Below are positions 34,239 to 41,842 of a stretch of 42,246 bases of DNA, in pieces. Source of the DNA: Tissierellia bacterium. Lineage in GTDB: Bacteria; Bacillota; Clostridia; Tissierellales; Peptoniphilaceae. The stretch is taken from NCBI GenBank assembly GCA_030540635.1, contig JAUNVW010000007.1, forward strand, positions 1,483 through 43,728, read 5' to 3'. The translations under genes were made by a program, and so were the position numbers. How positions within the stretch are numbered: the first letter of the stretch is position 1; each line of letters begins with the position of its first letter. The notes under the pieces were generated by a model. The model was not told where the DNA came from. It ran no database searches and saw nothing but the letters and a program-made list of their open reading frames with translations.

Positions 34239-34924
34239 TAAAACCCGACCTTCGCACCAACGAAAATTTTTAGGTTCTATCACATTACCAGGTCCCTTCG
34301 TTGTATATTTTGGAACTTTCTTCCAATCGGTCTTTTCATTAAATTGTCAATTACATTGGTCTTACATTTGAAACCATCTTACATTACTTTTCTTTCCTTA
34401 ACAAATCCCTTGGAATTATTAAGGGCCTATTCCGATCTTGTCATCGACGGAGATAAGCAGTGTTGATGCGACGATGAGTTTATCAAAAAGACGCTTTCTT
34501 TTGTTTGAAGAAAGTTCTTGCACTCATGGGGTAAAATAACCTTCATCGAAAATCTTTACTTCATTCGAAATCTTCGAGATTTGTGAATTCTTTCTTCGTT
34601 AAAAGAATGGATCTTTCTGTATTATATATATAACCAGAAAATCGATTTCTAAACATATTTTTAAAGATTTTTTCAAAAAAAATTAAAAAAATCTTTTTAT
34701 TCCCATGGCTCTACCAGATCCTTTTCTTGATGATTGAAATACTAGATCTCAAAAGCTATTATACAAAATTATTTTTATGATTTCACAAGACATTTCTTTT
34801 TTTAAACGATTGATGGAATCGAGGATCACGCTTTTTATTGTGTTTATGAAGAAAATGTATAATAATTTGAAAAAAAAATAGTCATGATACAATATATTTA
34901 CATAAATAGTAAATAGCAATATAT

Positions 34925-34976
34925 TATTTTTTATAGCAAAGTAAATATTAAAATTATATAATTGCTATAAAAAATA
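34925..34976. repeat. 15-bp perfect inverted repeat
   Basis: TATTTTTTATAGCAA and TTGCTATAAAAAATA flank 22 AT-rich bases, about 225 bases before the lipoprotein start. Could be an operator or an RNA structure. Confidence 0.5.
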
Positions 34977-35200
34977 TTTAGCAAGAGTATGAGAATTATG
35001 AAGAAGCATTGAAGAATAGAATAAGAGGTACAGATATGAAATAGTGATAATTCTTTCTTGCAAGTAAATTTCCTAATATCATTTCATATGATTAGGAATA
35101 TAGTATACGATTTCCTGCGCTTGAAAATCCATAAAGTTCAAGAGAAAGTATATAAATAGAGTGATTGCCATACAAATAAATCAAAAAGGAGAGGAATATT

Positions 35201-35920
35201 ATGAAAAAAAGAAAAAAATTTGGACATTGGATGGGTATTGGATTGGTGTTGGCTCTTACTTTGACACTGACATCCTGTCTACATATCAGCGCCCATGAAG
35301 GAGAAAATGGCTCGGCTCATGTGGATATGAGCGAAGATTCCTTGTTTGTTAAAAAGTCCGATGGTACCACCATTTCCATCGATGATGAGGGTATAAGGGT
35401 CGAAAAAGAAAATGGTGATATCATTGAAGTCAATGAAGATGGCATGAAAATTAATGGAGAAGAAGCGGATTTAGAAGGATCGAAAGAAAATCTAGAAATC
35501 AATGAAGACATGGAAGCCATCACTTATACGGGGAAAGAAAAGAATCTTGTGGTCTATCAAGATAGCGATGAACAAATCGAGACGACTTCACGACCCGACT
35601 TTTTACAAGCTACTTTTGCCATGGGATCTGTGGAAGATGGTATTTGTATGAAGAAATATAAACATGTCGATGCCAATTTGATGATACCCATTGCCAATGT
35701 GAAAGAAGGAGAAGAATTTACCTTTGAATATAAAACGGATGTGAAAAAAGGACGCTGTGCTTTTGCCATTCTTTCCCCAGACGGACACTTGATTGATAAA
35801 AAGGATCCAGTGAAGAATGAAAAAGGGAAATTTATCTTTCAAGCACCGGGCGAATACCAGATTCATTTTGTAGCAGAAGATGTGGAAGGATCTTTTATCT
35901 ATACGGATCTAGAAGAATAA
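35201..35920 (+). CDS. Lipoprotein with C-terminal beta domain (complete copy)
   Basis: A 239-residue lipoprotein: signal peptide with lipobox LTSC near residue 26, then a repeat-like acidic stretch of short strands (GTTISIDDEGIRVEKENGD and GDIIEVNEDGMKINGEE), then a C-terminal domain (residues about 105-239) likely to be a beta sandwich. AAGGAGAGG precedes the ATG. Codons for residues about 92-210 are duplicated identically at 38242. No family recognised; probably a cell-surface protein. A terminator follows directly. Confidence 0.85.
   Translation: MKKRKKFGHWMGIGLVLALTLTLTSCLHISAHEGENGSAHVDMSEDSLFVKKSDGTTISIDDEGIRVEKENGDIIEVNEDGMKINGEEADLEGSKENLEINEDMEAITYTGKEKNLVVYQDSDEQIETTSRPDFLQATFAMGSVEDGICMKKYKHVDANLMIPIANVKEGEEFTFEYKTDVKKGRCAFAILSPDGHLIDKKDPVKNEKGKFIFQAPGEYQIHFVAEDVEGSFIYTDLEE
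35475..35829 (+). repeat. Direct repeat B, left copy (355 bp, identical to 38242-38596)
   Basis: The copies are 2767 bases apart. Identity is exact over this block, while both flanks are still homologous but diverged (for example GMKINGEEADLEG against GVLINGEEQEDIK upstream). Confidence 0.92.
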
Positions 35921-35942
35921 GAATAGTTCGTTTCAGTGTAAG

Positions 35943-35973
35943 AAAATGTCTTCTTGATCAGAAGGCATTTTTT
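35943..35973 (+). terminator. Terminator of the complete lipoprotein gene
   Basis: AAAATGTCTTC and GAAGGCATTTT (one wobble pair), loop TTGATCA, followed by TT. It resembles the terminator after the second copy at 38711. Confidence 0.8.
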
Positions 35974-35975
35974 CT

Positions 35976-36378
35976 TTGGAAAGTAATTCATGGTATAAAG
36001 CGCATAAAATAGCTTTAGATTATGGATATAGGTTTGAACCATTTTATAAAAATAATTATTTTGCCTGTGGATTATATAGAGATAATGAACATATAATAAG
36101 TCCTGATGGTAAAATTTATAAATGTATTTCTAACATAGAAAATAACAAATATTATGTAGGTGATCTAGAAGAAATATATATATAAATATTTACAGAATAG
36201 AAGTAGATATATTGAAGGATTCAAATTGAATAATAGATGTAAAAATTGTGAATATAAATCTATATGTAGTATTACATGTAAGCGCAGGCATTCAAAAATG
36301 GATATTTGTTATAAAAAAAATATATACATTAATGATATTGCATTAATTAAGGAGCAGTACAGGAGAGACAATGAATGA
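35976..36378 (+). pseudogene. C-terminal SPASM fragment of a radical SAM peptide maturase, frameshifted
   Basis: The frame from 35976 encodes 69 residues with HIISPDGKIYKCISN and YYVGDLEEIY, a typical SPASM-domain entry. A one-base shift in a TA-repeat near 36172-36184 restores a second frame. That frame contains CKNCEYKSICSITCKRR and a later DICYKK, i.e. cysteine spacing CxxCx5Cx3C typical of auxiliary iron-sulphur clusters. It ends in TGA overlapping the ABC ATPase start (ATGA). The radical SAM core with CxxxCxxC is absent, so the gene is truncated at its 5' end at the junction with the lipoprotein terminator. Enzymes of this type install thioether or other links in ribosomal peptides. Confidence 0.75.
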
Positions 36379-37292
36379 TTTATTCGATAAAAAATCTAAA
36401 TAAAGATTACGATGATAAAGAGATATTAAGAGATATATCTTTTGAAATTGAGGATGGTGAGATATTAAGTATATTGGGAAAAAATGGAGCTGGGAAAACA
36501 ACATTAATAAAAATTTTATCAAATGTTTTAAGTAAATCATCAGGCGAAATTTATTATAGAGATAAAAATCTTAATGATATCGGAATAGATTATTATAATG
36601 AAATAAGTGTAATGCTTGAAGGGGACAGGAATATATATTGGTATTTAACAGGGATGGAAAATATCTTATATTTTGGTAGATTGTATAACTTAAGTGACCG
36701 TACTATAAAGAATAGAGCAGAAAATTTACTAGAAAACTTTGGGTTATATGAATTTAGGAATAATAAAGTTTCAACATATTCAAGAGGAATGAAGCAAAAA
36801 TTATCTTTAATAATCGCGCTCATTAATCTCCCAAAAGTATTATTTTTAGACGAACCTACATTAGGTCTAGATGTCTTAACTAAAAACAAACTAATTGACC
36901 TATTAAAGCAACTAATAAAAACTCAAAAGTTGACAATAATACTTACATCGCACGAGTTTGATATTGTCGAAAAGTTATCAGACAAGATTTTAATTTTAAA
37001 TAATGGTGAAATTGAATACTTTGATGAGACTAATAAACTGATGCAACTATATTCGAAGAACATTTATGAAATAACTTATAAGGGTGATATTATCCCCTTT
37101 AAAAATTTTGATTTTAATATATTATCTATAATGGATAATAAAAACGATATACATATCAGAGTTGAATGTAACAATGAATATGAAATTATGGATTTATTAT
37201 CAATTCTATATAATTATAATTATTCTGTAAGCAAAATAGTTAAAGATGAAATTTCTCTTGAGGAAATAATGCTTAAAATTTGGGAGGAATGA
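36375..37292 (+). CDS. ABC transporter ATP-binding protein of cassette 2
   Basis: A 305-residue ATPase with Walker A GKNGAGKTT (residues about 35-43), signature YSRGMKQKLS, Walker B VLFLDEPTLGLD and switch histidine in LTSHEFD. A C-terminal extension of about 85 residues resembles the regulatory tail of DrrA/CcmA-type exporters. The ATG overlaps the stop of the radical SAM fragment, showing that the two belonged to one operon. It would power the permease encoded two bases downstream. Confidence 0.9.
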   Translation: MIYSIKNLNKDYDDKEILRDISFEIEDGEILSILGKNGAGKTTLIKILSNVLSKSSGEIYYRDKNLNDIGIDYYNEISVMLEGDRNIYWYLTGMENILYFGRLYNLSDRTIKNRAENLLENFGLYEFRNNKVSTYSRGMKQKLSLIIALINLPKVLFLDEPTLGLDVLTKNKLIDLLKQLIKTQKLTIILTSHEFDIVEKLSDKILILNNGEIEYFDETNKLMQLYSKNIYEITYKGDIIPFKNFDFNILSIMDNKNDIHIRVECNNEYEIMDLLSILYNYNYSVSKIVKDEISLEEIMLKIWEE

Positions 37293-37294
37293 TA

Positions 37295-38047
37295 ATGAAT
37301 GTAATAAAAGCAGAATTTATGAAGTACTACGAAGAAATGAAAGCATATTATCCAGATCATATTGTAAGTCTCGTAGTAAACTATATATTTTTTATGGGCT
37401 TTTTTATAAGCTTCTCTAAAACAAGCTTAATAAATGATAATTTACACATAGGATTTATTTATTGGTTTTATGCATCAATTATAATCTCTGAAGGCTCTGT
37501 GTCAATTTCTTATGAAAAACAGACGGGAACTTTTGAACAATTACTCTTAAAACCAATAAATATTTTAAGAATTCTAACAGTTAGAACTTGGATATGGATT
37601 TTTATCACAACCATTAAATTAATAATTCTAATGAGTCTTGTAATGATATCTTTAAAGACAGTATTTAGTTTTAATATTATGCTCATTCCAATATTATTTA
37701 TAACTTTATGGGGGATCTATGGATTCGGAATGATCTTATCAGGTATAACGCTAATATTTAATAAAGCTGCATCCTTTGAATCTATTATTTCTTATTCACT
37801 ATTATTTTTCACAGGAGGTATCATTCCATTAGAACAACTACCTAATAAAGTTCAAAATGTATCACAGATATTACCCTTAACTTTAGGAATTAACCTATCT
37901 CAAAAAGTATTAAGTGGGTACAATATAGCTTTTAATGATATTGTAAAACTAACTTTTAATAGTTTTATATTTTTCTTTGTTGGTATAACTATTTTTAAAC
38001 TAGCATATAATTATTCTATAAAAAATGGGTTAAGTTCTAGTTATTAG
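37295..38047 (+). CDS. ABC-2 type permease of cassette 2
   Basis: A 250-residue membrane protein with six segments. It carries the ABC-2 hallmarks: SVSISYEKQTGTFEQLLLKPI (cytosolic coupling segment near residue 75) and FFTGGIIPLEQLPNKVQNVSQILPLTLGI near residue 170. GGGAGG precedes the ATG at 37295. Together with the ATPase it forms a two-component exporter, likely for the peptide made by the lost maturase operon. Confidence 0.88.
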   Translation: MNVIKAEFMKYYEEMKAYYPDHIVSLVVNYIFFMGFFISFSKTSLINDNLHIGFIYWFYASIIISEGSVSISYEKQTGTFEQLLLKPINILRILTVRTWIWIFITTIKLIILMSLVMISLKTVFSFNIMLIPILFITLWGIYGFGMILSGITLIFNKAASFESIISYSLLFFTGGIIPLEQLPNKVQNVSQILPLTLGINLSQKVLSGYNIAFNDIVKLTFNSFIFFFVGITIFKLAYNYSIKNGLSSSY

Positions 38048-38180
38048 ATATGATATAATTAAAATTACTTTGAAGAAATAAAATAAGAAAATTATTATAC
38101 TTAACAAATATCCGTAGGAAAGTGTATTTTATAATTGTACCGTATTTTCAAAACTTGTTTATATTATAAAAGAGGAGGAC

Positions 38181-38687
38181 GATATCATTGAAGTCAATGA
38201 AGATGGTGTCTTAATTAATGGTGAAGAGCAAGAGGATATAAAAGGATCGAAAGAAAATCTAGAAATCAATGAAGACATGGAAGCCATCACTTATACGGGG
38301 AAAGAAAAGAATCTTGTGGTCTATCAAGATAGCGATGAACAAATCGAGACGACTTCACGACCCGACTTTTTACAAGCTACTTTTGCCATGGGATCTGTGG
38401 AAGATGGTATTTGTATGAAGAAATATAAACATGTCGATGCCAATTTGATGATACCCATTGCCAATGTGAAAGAAGGAGAAGAATTTACCTTTGAATATAA
38501 AACGGATGTGAAAAAAGGACGCTGTGCTTTTGCCATTCTTTCCCCAGACGGACACTTGATTGATAAAAAGGATCCAGTGAAGAATGAAAAAGGGAAGATT
38601 ATATTTCAAGCCCCGGGCGAATATCATATTCATTTTGTCGCTGAGGATATGGAAGGATCTTTTATCTATACAGATCCAGAAGAATAA
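38181..38687 (+). pseudogene. 5'-truncated duplicate of the lipoprotein gene
   Basis: From GATATCATTGAAGTC onward the sequence matches the lipoprotein at 35201, with some differences until 38241, then 355 identical bases, then a diverged end (IIFQAPGEYHIHFVAEDMEGSF). The signal peptide and about 70 residues are missing. An AGAGGAGG lies just upstream but with no in-frame ATG near it; the first internal ATG is at 38277. If translated, the product would be a cytosolic beta domain. Confidence 0.8.
38242..38596 (+). repeat. Direct repeat B, right copy
   Basis: Identical to 35475-35829, inside the truncated lipoprotein duplicate. Confidence 0.92.
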
Positions 38688-38710
38688 GAGAAATTTTAAA
38701 AAGTTTGACG

Positions 38711-38740
38711 AAAATGCTCTCGATGATCGAGGGCATTTTT
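38711..38740 (+). terminator. Terminator after the truncated lipoprotein copy
   Basis: AAAATGCTCTCG and CGAGGGCATTTT with one wobble and a five-base loop, then a T. Confidence 0.8.
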
Positions 38741-38819
38741 ACTGTCATTAGAAATTTTCGATAATTGATGGGAGATGGGAGAGATTTGTGTTATATTAGT
38801 ACATAAAGAAGGTGATTTG

Positions 38820-39542
38820 ATGGCAGGAAATGAAGAATTTGAACAAATCCGTTTTGATTTACTGGGCAATACCAGTGAAGAGAAAAAAAGCGAGATTGAA
38901 ATGCTCCCTCGGCACGAGATACTACTTGCGGATGAGAAGATTTCGCCACGATATTTGAAAAACCGTCGTCGTCCTTGGTATGAGGCCGTCGATCCCAAGA
39001 AAGAATACGATGAATTTGTCGTTCTCGATACGGAAACGACTGGGGTCCTTCCGTTCCGGGATGAAATCGTGGAGATTGGGGCTATTTTATATCAAAAGGG
39101 GCGGCCGGTAGAGGCCTTTGAGACTTTTATCCGACCAAAAGGGTCGATTCCACCGGGAGCAACAGCTGTTAATGGTATAACCGATGGGATGGTTCAAGAT
39201 GCACCGAGAGTTCACGAAGTCTTGCCTGATTTTGATGATTTTGTCGGTGGACGGCTCCTTGTCGGTCATAATTTAGACTTTGATTTATCTTTTTTATATC
39301 GCCATGGTAGTCGTATTGAAGATCGAAGACGGGAGTATATCTGCACGCTTTTTGAGGCACGTAAGCTTTTAGTGAAAAAAGGAAGTGGGACGAATCACTT
39401 TGATGTTCTCGATCACCGATTGGAAACCCTTTGTGATTATTTTGGGATTATCATTCCAAGGGCTCATCGTGCAGTGATGGATGCCTATGGTACAGCAGAA
39501 GTATTTTTAAAATTACAGGAATTACGAAAGGAAATGCCTTGA
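38820..39542 (+). CDS. DEDDh-type 3'-5' exonuclease (DnaQ/PolC epsilon-like)
   Basis: A 240-residue nuclease. The exonuclease domain starts near residue 75: ExoI VLDTETTGVLPF, ExoII GHNLDFDLSFLYRHG, and ExoIII HRAVMDAYGTAEVF supply the D, E, D, H and D residues that bind the two metal ions. The first 70 residues are a charged extension with no known motif. AAGGTGA precedes the ATG at 38820. Stand-alone proteins of this type trim RNA or DNA ends or proofread; the specific role is open. Confidence 0.9.
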   Translation: MAGNEEFEQIRFDLLGNTSEEKKSEIEMLPRHEILLADEKISPRYLKNRRRPWYEAVDPKKEYDEFVVLDTETTGVLPFRDEIVEIGAILYQKGRPVEAFETFIRPKGSIPPGATAVNGITDGMVQDAPRVHEVLPDFDDFVGGRLLVGHNLDFDLSFLYRHGSRIEDRRREYICTLFEARKLLVKKGSGTNHFDVLDHRLETLCDYFGIIIPRAHRAVMDAYGTAEVFLKLQELRKEMP

Positions 39543-39561
39543 TCAATCCAAGGCGTTTTTT
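39533..39561 (+). terminator. Terminator of the exonuclease gene
   Basis: AATGCCTTG and CAAGGCGTT pair with one wobble, followed by TTTT; it overlaps the stop codon. Confidence 0.8.
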
Positions 39562-39607
39562 CTTGTTCCTATGTTATACTTAAATTAGTATGTAAAGTAG
39601 GTGTGTT

Positions 39608-40300
39608 ATGAATTATATAATATTTGATGGCGATGGAACTCTGTGGGATTCCAGTCGCGGTACGATCTTATTTATGGAATATTTATTTGCGAAATATCTT
39701 CCCGATATTCCTTTTACTAAAGGAGCGAAAAAAGGATATGAGATTACGAGAGAAGAGATGTCTGTTTACGAGAATCAGTGGTATGGTTCAGAATTGGATT
39801 TCTTTTTCCACCGTTCCATTCAAAACTATTTGCCGTCGGTGAATGCTGTTGAGTTGAAACATCGAATCATCGCCCGGCTTTTTCAAAGTTTTCAAAAGAA
39901 ATACGAGTATCCATTGGCAGAACAAATTATTACAGAAATGGAAAATTCCTGGGCAGCTTTTTATTCGCTATTCCCTGGAATGTATGAGATTTTAGGCGAA
40001 TGTAAGAAAAAAGAGATTCCTTGTGTGCTTTTGACTAATGGATTCGAGCTTCTTCAACGAAAGAAAATAAAACAAACGAAATTAGAGTTCTTTTTCGATA
40101 AAATAATTATTTCGGAAGAAGTAGGAATTTCAAAACCGGATCTCGATATCTTTAAAAAAGCCATGGGCGAAGGTCAAGGGATCATGATTGGGGATAGTCT
40201 AGAACACGATATTCTCCCGGCGAAAGAATTGGGTCTTGAAACATTTCATTTCCAAGGGGAAGATTCTGTAGAAGATGTAGGAGCGCTATTACATGGATGA
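39608..40300 (+). CDS. HAD superfamily hydrolase
   Basis: A 230-residue HAD phosphatase: motif I DGDGTLWD (nucleophile aspartate), motif II LLTNG, motif III KPDLDIF, motif IV GDSLEHDI. The cap is helical and inserted after motif I, as in the YjjG/PGMB groups. It heads an operon; the next start lies eight bases inside its end. Likely acts on a small phosphorylated metabolite; substrate unknown. Confidence 0.9.
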   Translation: MNYIIFDGDGTLWDSSRGTILFMEYLFAKYLPDIPFTKGAKKGYEITREEMSVYENQWYGSELDFFFHRSIQNYLPSVNAVELKHRIIARLFQSFQKKYEYPLAEQIITEMENSWAAFYSLFPGMYEILGECKKKEIPCVLLTNGFELLQRKKIKQTKLEFFFDKIIISEEVGISKPDLDIFKKAMGEGQGIMIGDSLEHDILPAKELGLETFHFQGEDSVEDVGALLHG

Positions 40301-41054
40301 TCAAAAAATAAAAAAAGAAGTCGAAAAATTTTATGATTCTGTCGCAAAAGGCAAGGAGCAACTGAAAACATCTCGAGAAGCCCTGAATCGCTCCCTCGGT
40401 TATAAAGAAGAAGATCTCGCTTTGATTCCCGATGAAGCAAATTTAGGTTTAGGCTGTGGCAATCCGCAAGAAGGAGCAGAACCTAAAATCGGGGAGAATG
40501 TACTAGATCTCGGTTGTGGAAAAGGAATGGATGTATTTTTAGCGGCGAAGAAAGTCGGACCGAAGGGTTTTGTCCTAGGTGTTGATTTCAGTGAGGAAAT
40601 GATTTCTGCTGCACGGCGTATTGGGAAGAAGAGAAATTTTACCCAAGTGGAATTTCGTCAAGGAGCCATTGAAGATTTACCCGTGGAAGATTCCTCCTTT
40701 GATCTTGTCCTTTCTAATTGTGTCATTAATTTAAGCACAGAGAAAGAAAAGGTTTATGAAGAAATTTACCGAGTGTTAAAGCCCATGGGGCGAATTGGGA
40801 TTTCTGATATTGTCTTGAAGAAAGAACTTCCCACAGCATGGCGTGAAGATCCAAAGATGTACGGTACATGAGTGGCTGGAGCCATTACTTCGGAGAAGTT
40901 AAAAAAGATTTTAAAAGCAGCAGGATTTACAAAGATTCAAATTCTCTGTAGAGAAGTTTCCGATGAATATGCAGAGAAATGGGGACATGGCCAAAGGATC
41001 AAGGAGTATATTTATCGCGGGAAGATTTTGGCCATAAAGGAGGGTGAGAAATGA
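40293..41054 (+). CDS. arsM: ArsM-type arsenite methyltransferase, predicted selenoprotein (UGA at 40869-40871)
   Basis: Reading through the TGA gives a 253-residue ArsM-type enzyme, which methylates As(III) with S-adenosylmethionine. Motif I is VLDLGCGKGMDVFLA. ArsM enzymes bind arsenic with three cysteines. Here the first is C55 in LGLGCGNP and the second C143 in SNCVINLS, and the TGA is codon 193, in MYGT-U-VAGAI, where the third cysteine belongs. The spacing of 50 residues between the second and third equals that of the algal ArsM (174 and 224, from memory). Downstream, ACTTC-GGA-GAAGT (40887-40899) forms a hairpin with G in its loop, 20 bases after the UGA, as bacterial SECIS elements require. 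The frame continues to a normal stop that overlaps the next gene. Confidence 0.78.
40887..40899 (+). promoter_or_regulatory. SECIS-like hairpin downstream of the in-frame UGA
   Basis: A 5-bp stem, ACTTC and GAAGT, with loop GGA. The first loop G lies 20 bases after the UGA. A smaller hairpin TGGC-TGGA-GCCA (40874-40885) precedes it. Bacterial SECIS elements are short and variable, so this is supportive rather than decisive. Confidence 0.55.
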
Positions 41055-41821
41055 AAAACATCCTTTTAATCAATGATATGCCATCCTATGGGCGAGTCGC
41101 CTTGGCGGCGATGGCACCGATTTTGACAAAATACGGCCATAGCCTTTATCAATTGCCGACGGCATTGATATCCAATCCTTTTTCCTATGAAAAAGTGGAG
41201 ATTTTAGACACGACTTCCTATTTGGAAAAGACATTGGAAAATTGGAAAAAATTAGGATTCCAATACGATGTGATCGCCATCGGCTATTTGTTTTCCAAAG
41301 AACAAGTCGAGATTATTCGGGAGTATTTGGAGGAACAAGAAAGTTTTGTGTTTTTTGATCCCATTATGGGAGATCACGGGAAACTCTATCATTCCGTTAC
41401 AGAAGAACAAGTGGAAACGATGAAAGAAATGGTAGCTTATGCCGATGTGATAATACCGAATCTCACCGAAGGTTCTTTTCTTACAGGGGAAAAAGAGTAT
41501 CGGAGAATCGCTGAGAAATTACGAGAGATGGGGGCAAAAAATGTCATCCTCACTTCTTGTGAAGAGAAAAATCAGTATTTTAATTATATCGTTACCGATG
41601 AAGGAGAAGAGAAGATATATTACGAGAAATTTTCCCGTGGTTTCGGAGGATCGGGGGATATGTTTTCGGCGCTATTGATCGGGGAATGGTGTAAGGATCA
41701 AAGATTGAATTCTGGGGTAAAAATAGGGACAGAAAAAATGAATTTATTAATGGAGAAGACACTGGAGGAAGGGGAGAATTATGATATCATCCCCATTGAA
41801 AAATATATCCAGTGGATTTAA
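41051..41821 (+). CDS. Pyridoxal/pyridoxamine kinase-like protein
   Basis: A 256-residue kinase of the ribokinase fold, PdxK/PdxY-like. It begins with INDMPSYGRVALAAMAPIL, has PIMGDHGKLYHSV and the PNLTEGSFLTG segment typical of pyridoxal kinases, and ends with the anion-hole motif GFGGSGDMFSALL containing the catalytic aspartate. It would phosphorylate vitamin B6 forms. The ATG overlaps the ArsM stop (ATGA), so its expression is coupled to completed translation of the ArsM gene through the UGA. Confidence 0.87.
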   Translation: MKNILLINDMPSYGRVALAAMAPILTKYGHSLYQLPTALISNPFSYEKVEILDTTSYLEKTLENWKKLGFQYDVIAIGYLFSKEQVEIIREYLEEQESFVFFDPIMGDHGKLYHSVTEEQVETMKEMVAYADVIIPNLTEGSFLTGEKEYRRIAEKLREMGAKNVILTSCEEKNQYFNYIVTDEGEEKIYYEKFSRGFGGSGDMFSALLIGEWCKDQRLNSGVKIGTEKMNLLMEKTLEEGENYDIIPIEKYIQWI

Positions 41822-41842
41822 GGGGTAAGGAGTGTTGATAGT

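Larger units (their letters stand above)
33911..35200. other. 1.3-kb gene-free, AT-rich region with repeats
   Basis: No supported protein gene on either strand. It contains a minus-strand terminator (34194-34238) without a gene upstream of it, GTCAATTACATT twice (34211 and 34346), several further ACATTACC/ACATT motifs up to 34385, a 7-bp inverted repeat CAACGAA/TTCGTTG (34258 and 34297) and a 15-bp inverted repeat at 34925-34976. A CCTAAT...ATTAGG repeat lies near 35070-35095, upstream of the lipoprotein. It may hold a minus-strand non-coding RNA or the decayed ends of an insertion sequence. Confidence 0.5.
35976..38180 (+). other. Inserted cassette 2: AT-rich remains of a modified-peptide export operon
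   Basis: About 2.2 kb, visibly far more AT-rich than its neighbours (ATA, TTA and AAT codons dominate), lying between the complete lipoprotein gene and its 5'-truncated copy. It holds the SPASM fragment, an ABC ATPase and an ABC-2 permease, with no transposase. The base composition argues for acquisition by transfer. Confidence 0.75.

Noticed and set aside
34201..34390. CRISPR array suggested by repeated ACATT motifs
   Set aside because: The repeats are only 7-12 bases, unevenly spaced, and there are no cas genes.
38277..38687. Functional 136-residue protein from the internal ATG of the lipoprotein copy
   Set aside because: No ribosome site before this ATG and loss of the signal peptide of a surface protein; treated as a truncated duplicate.
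40872..41054. Separate 60-residue protein starting at the GTG after the ArsM TGA
   Set aside because: It continues the ArsM C-terminal domain in the same frame and has no ribosome site of its own; readthrough as selenocysteine explains it better.
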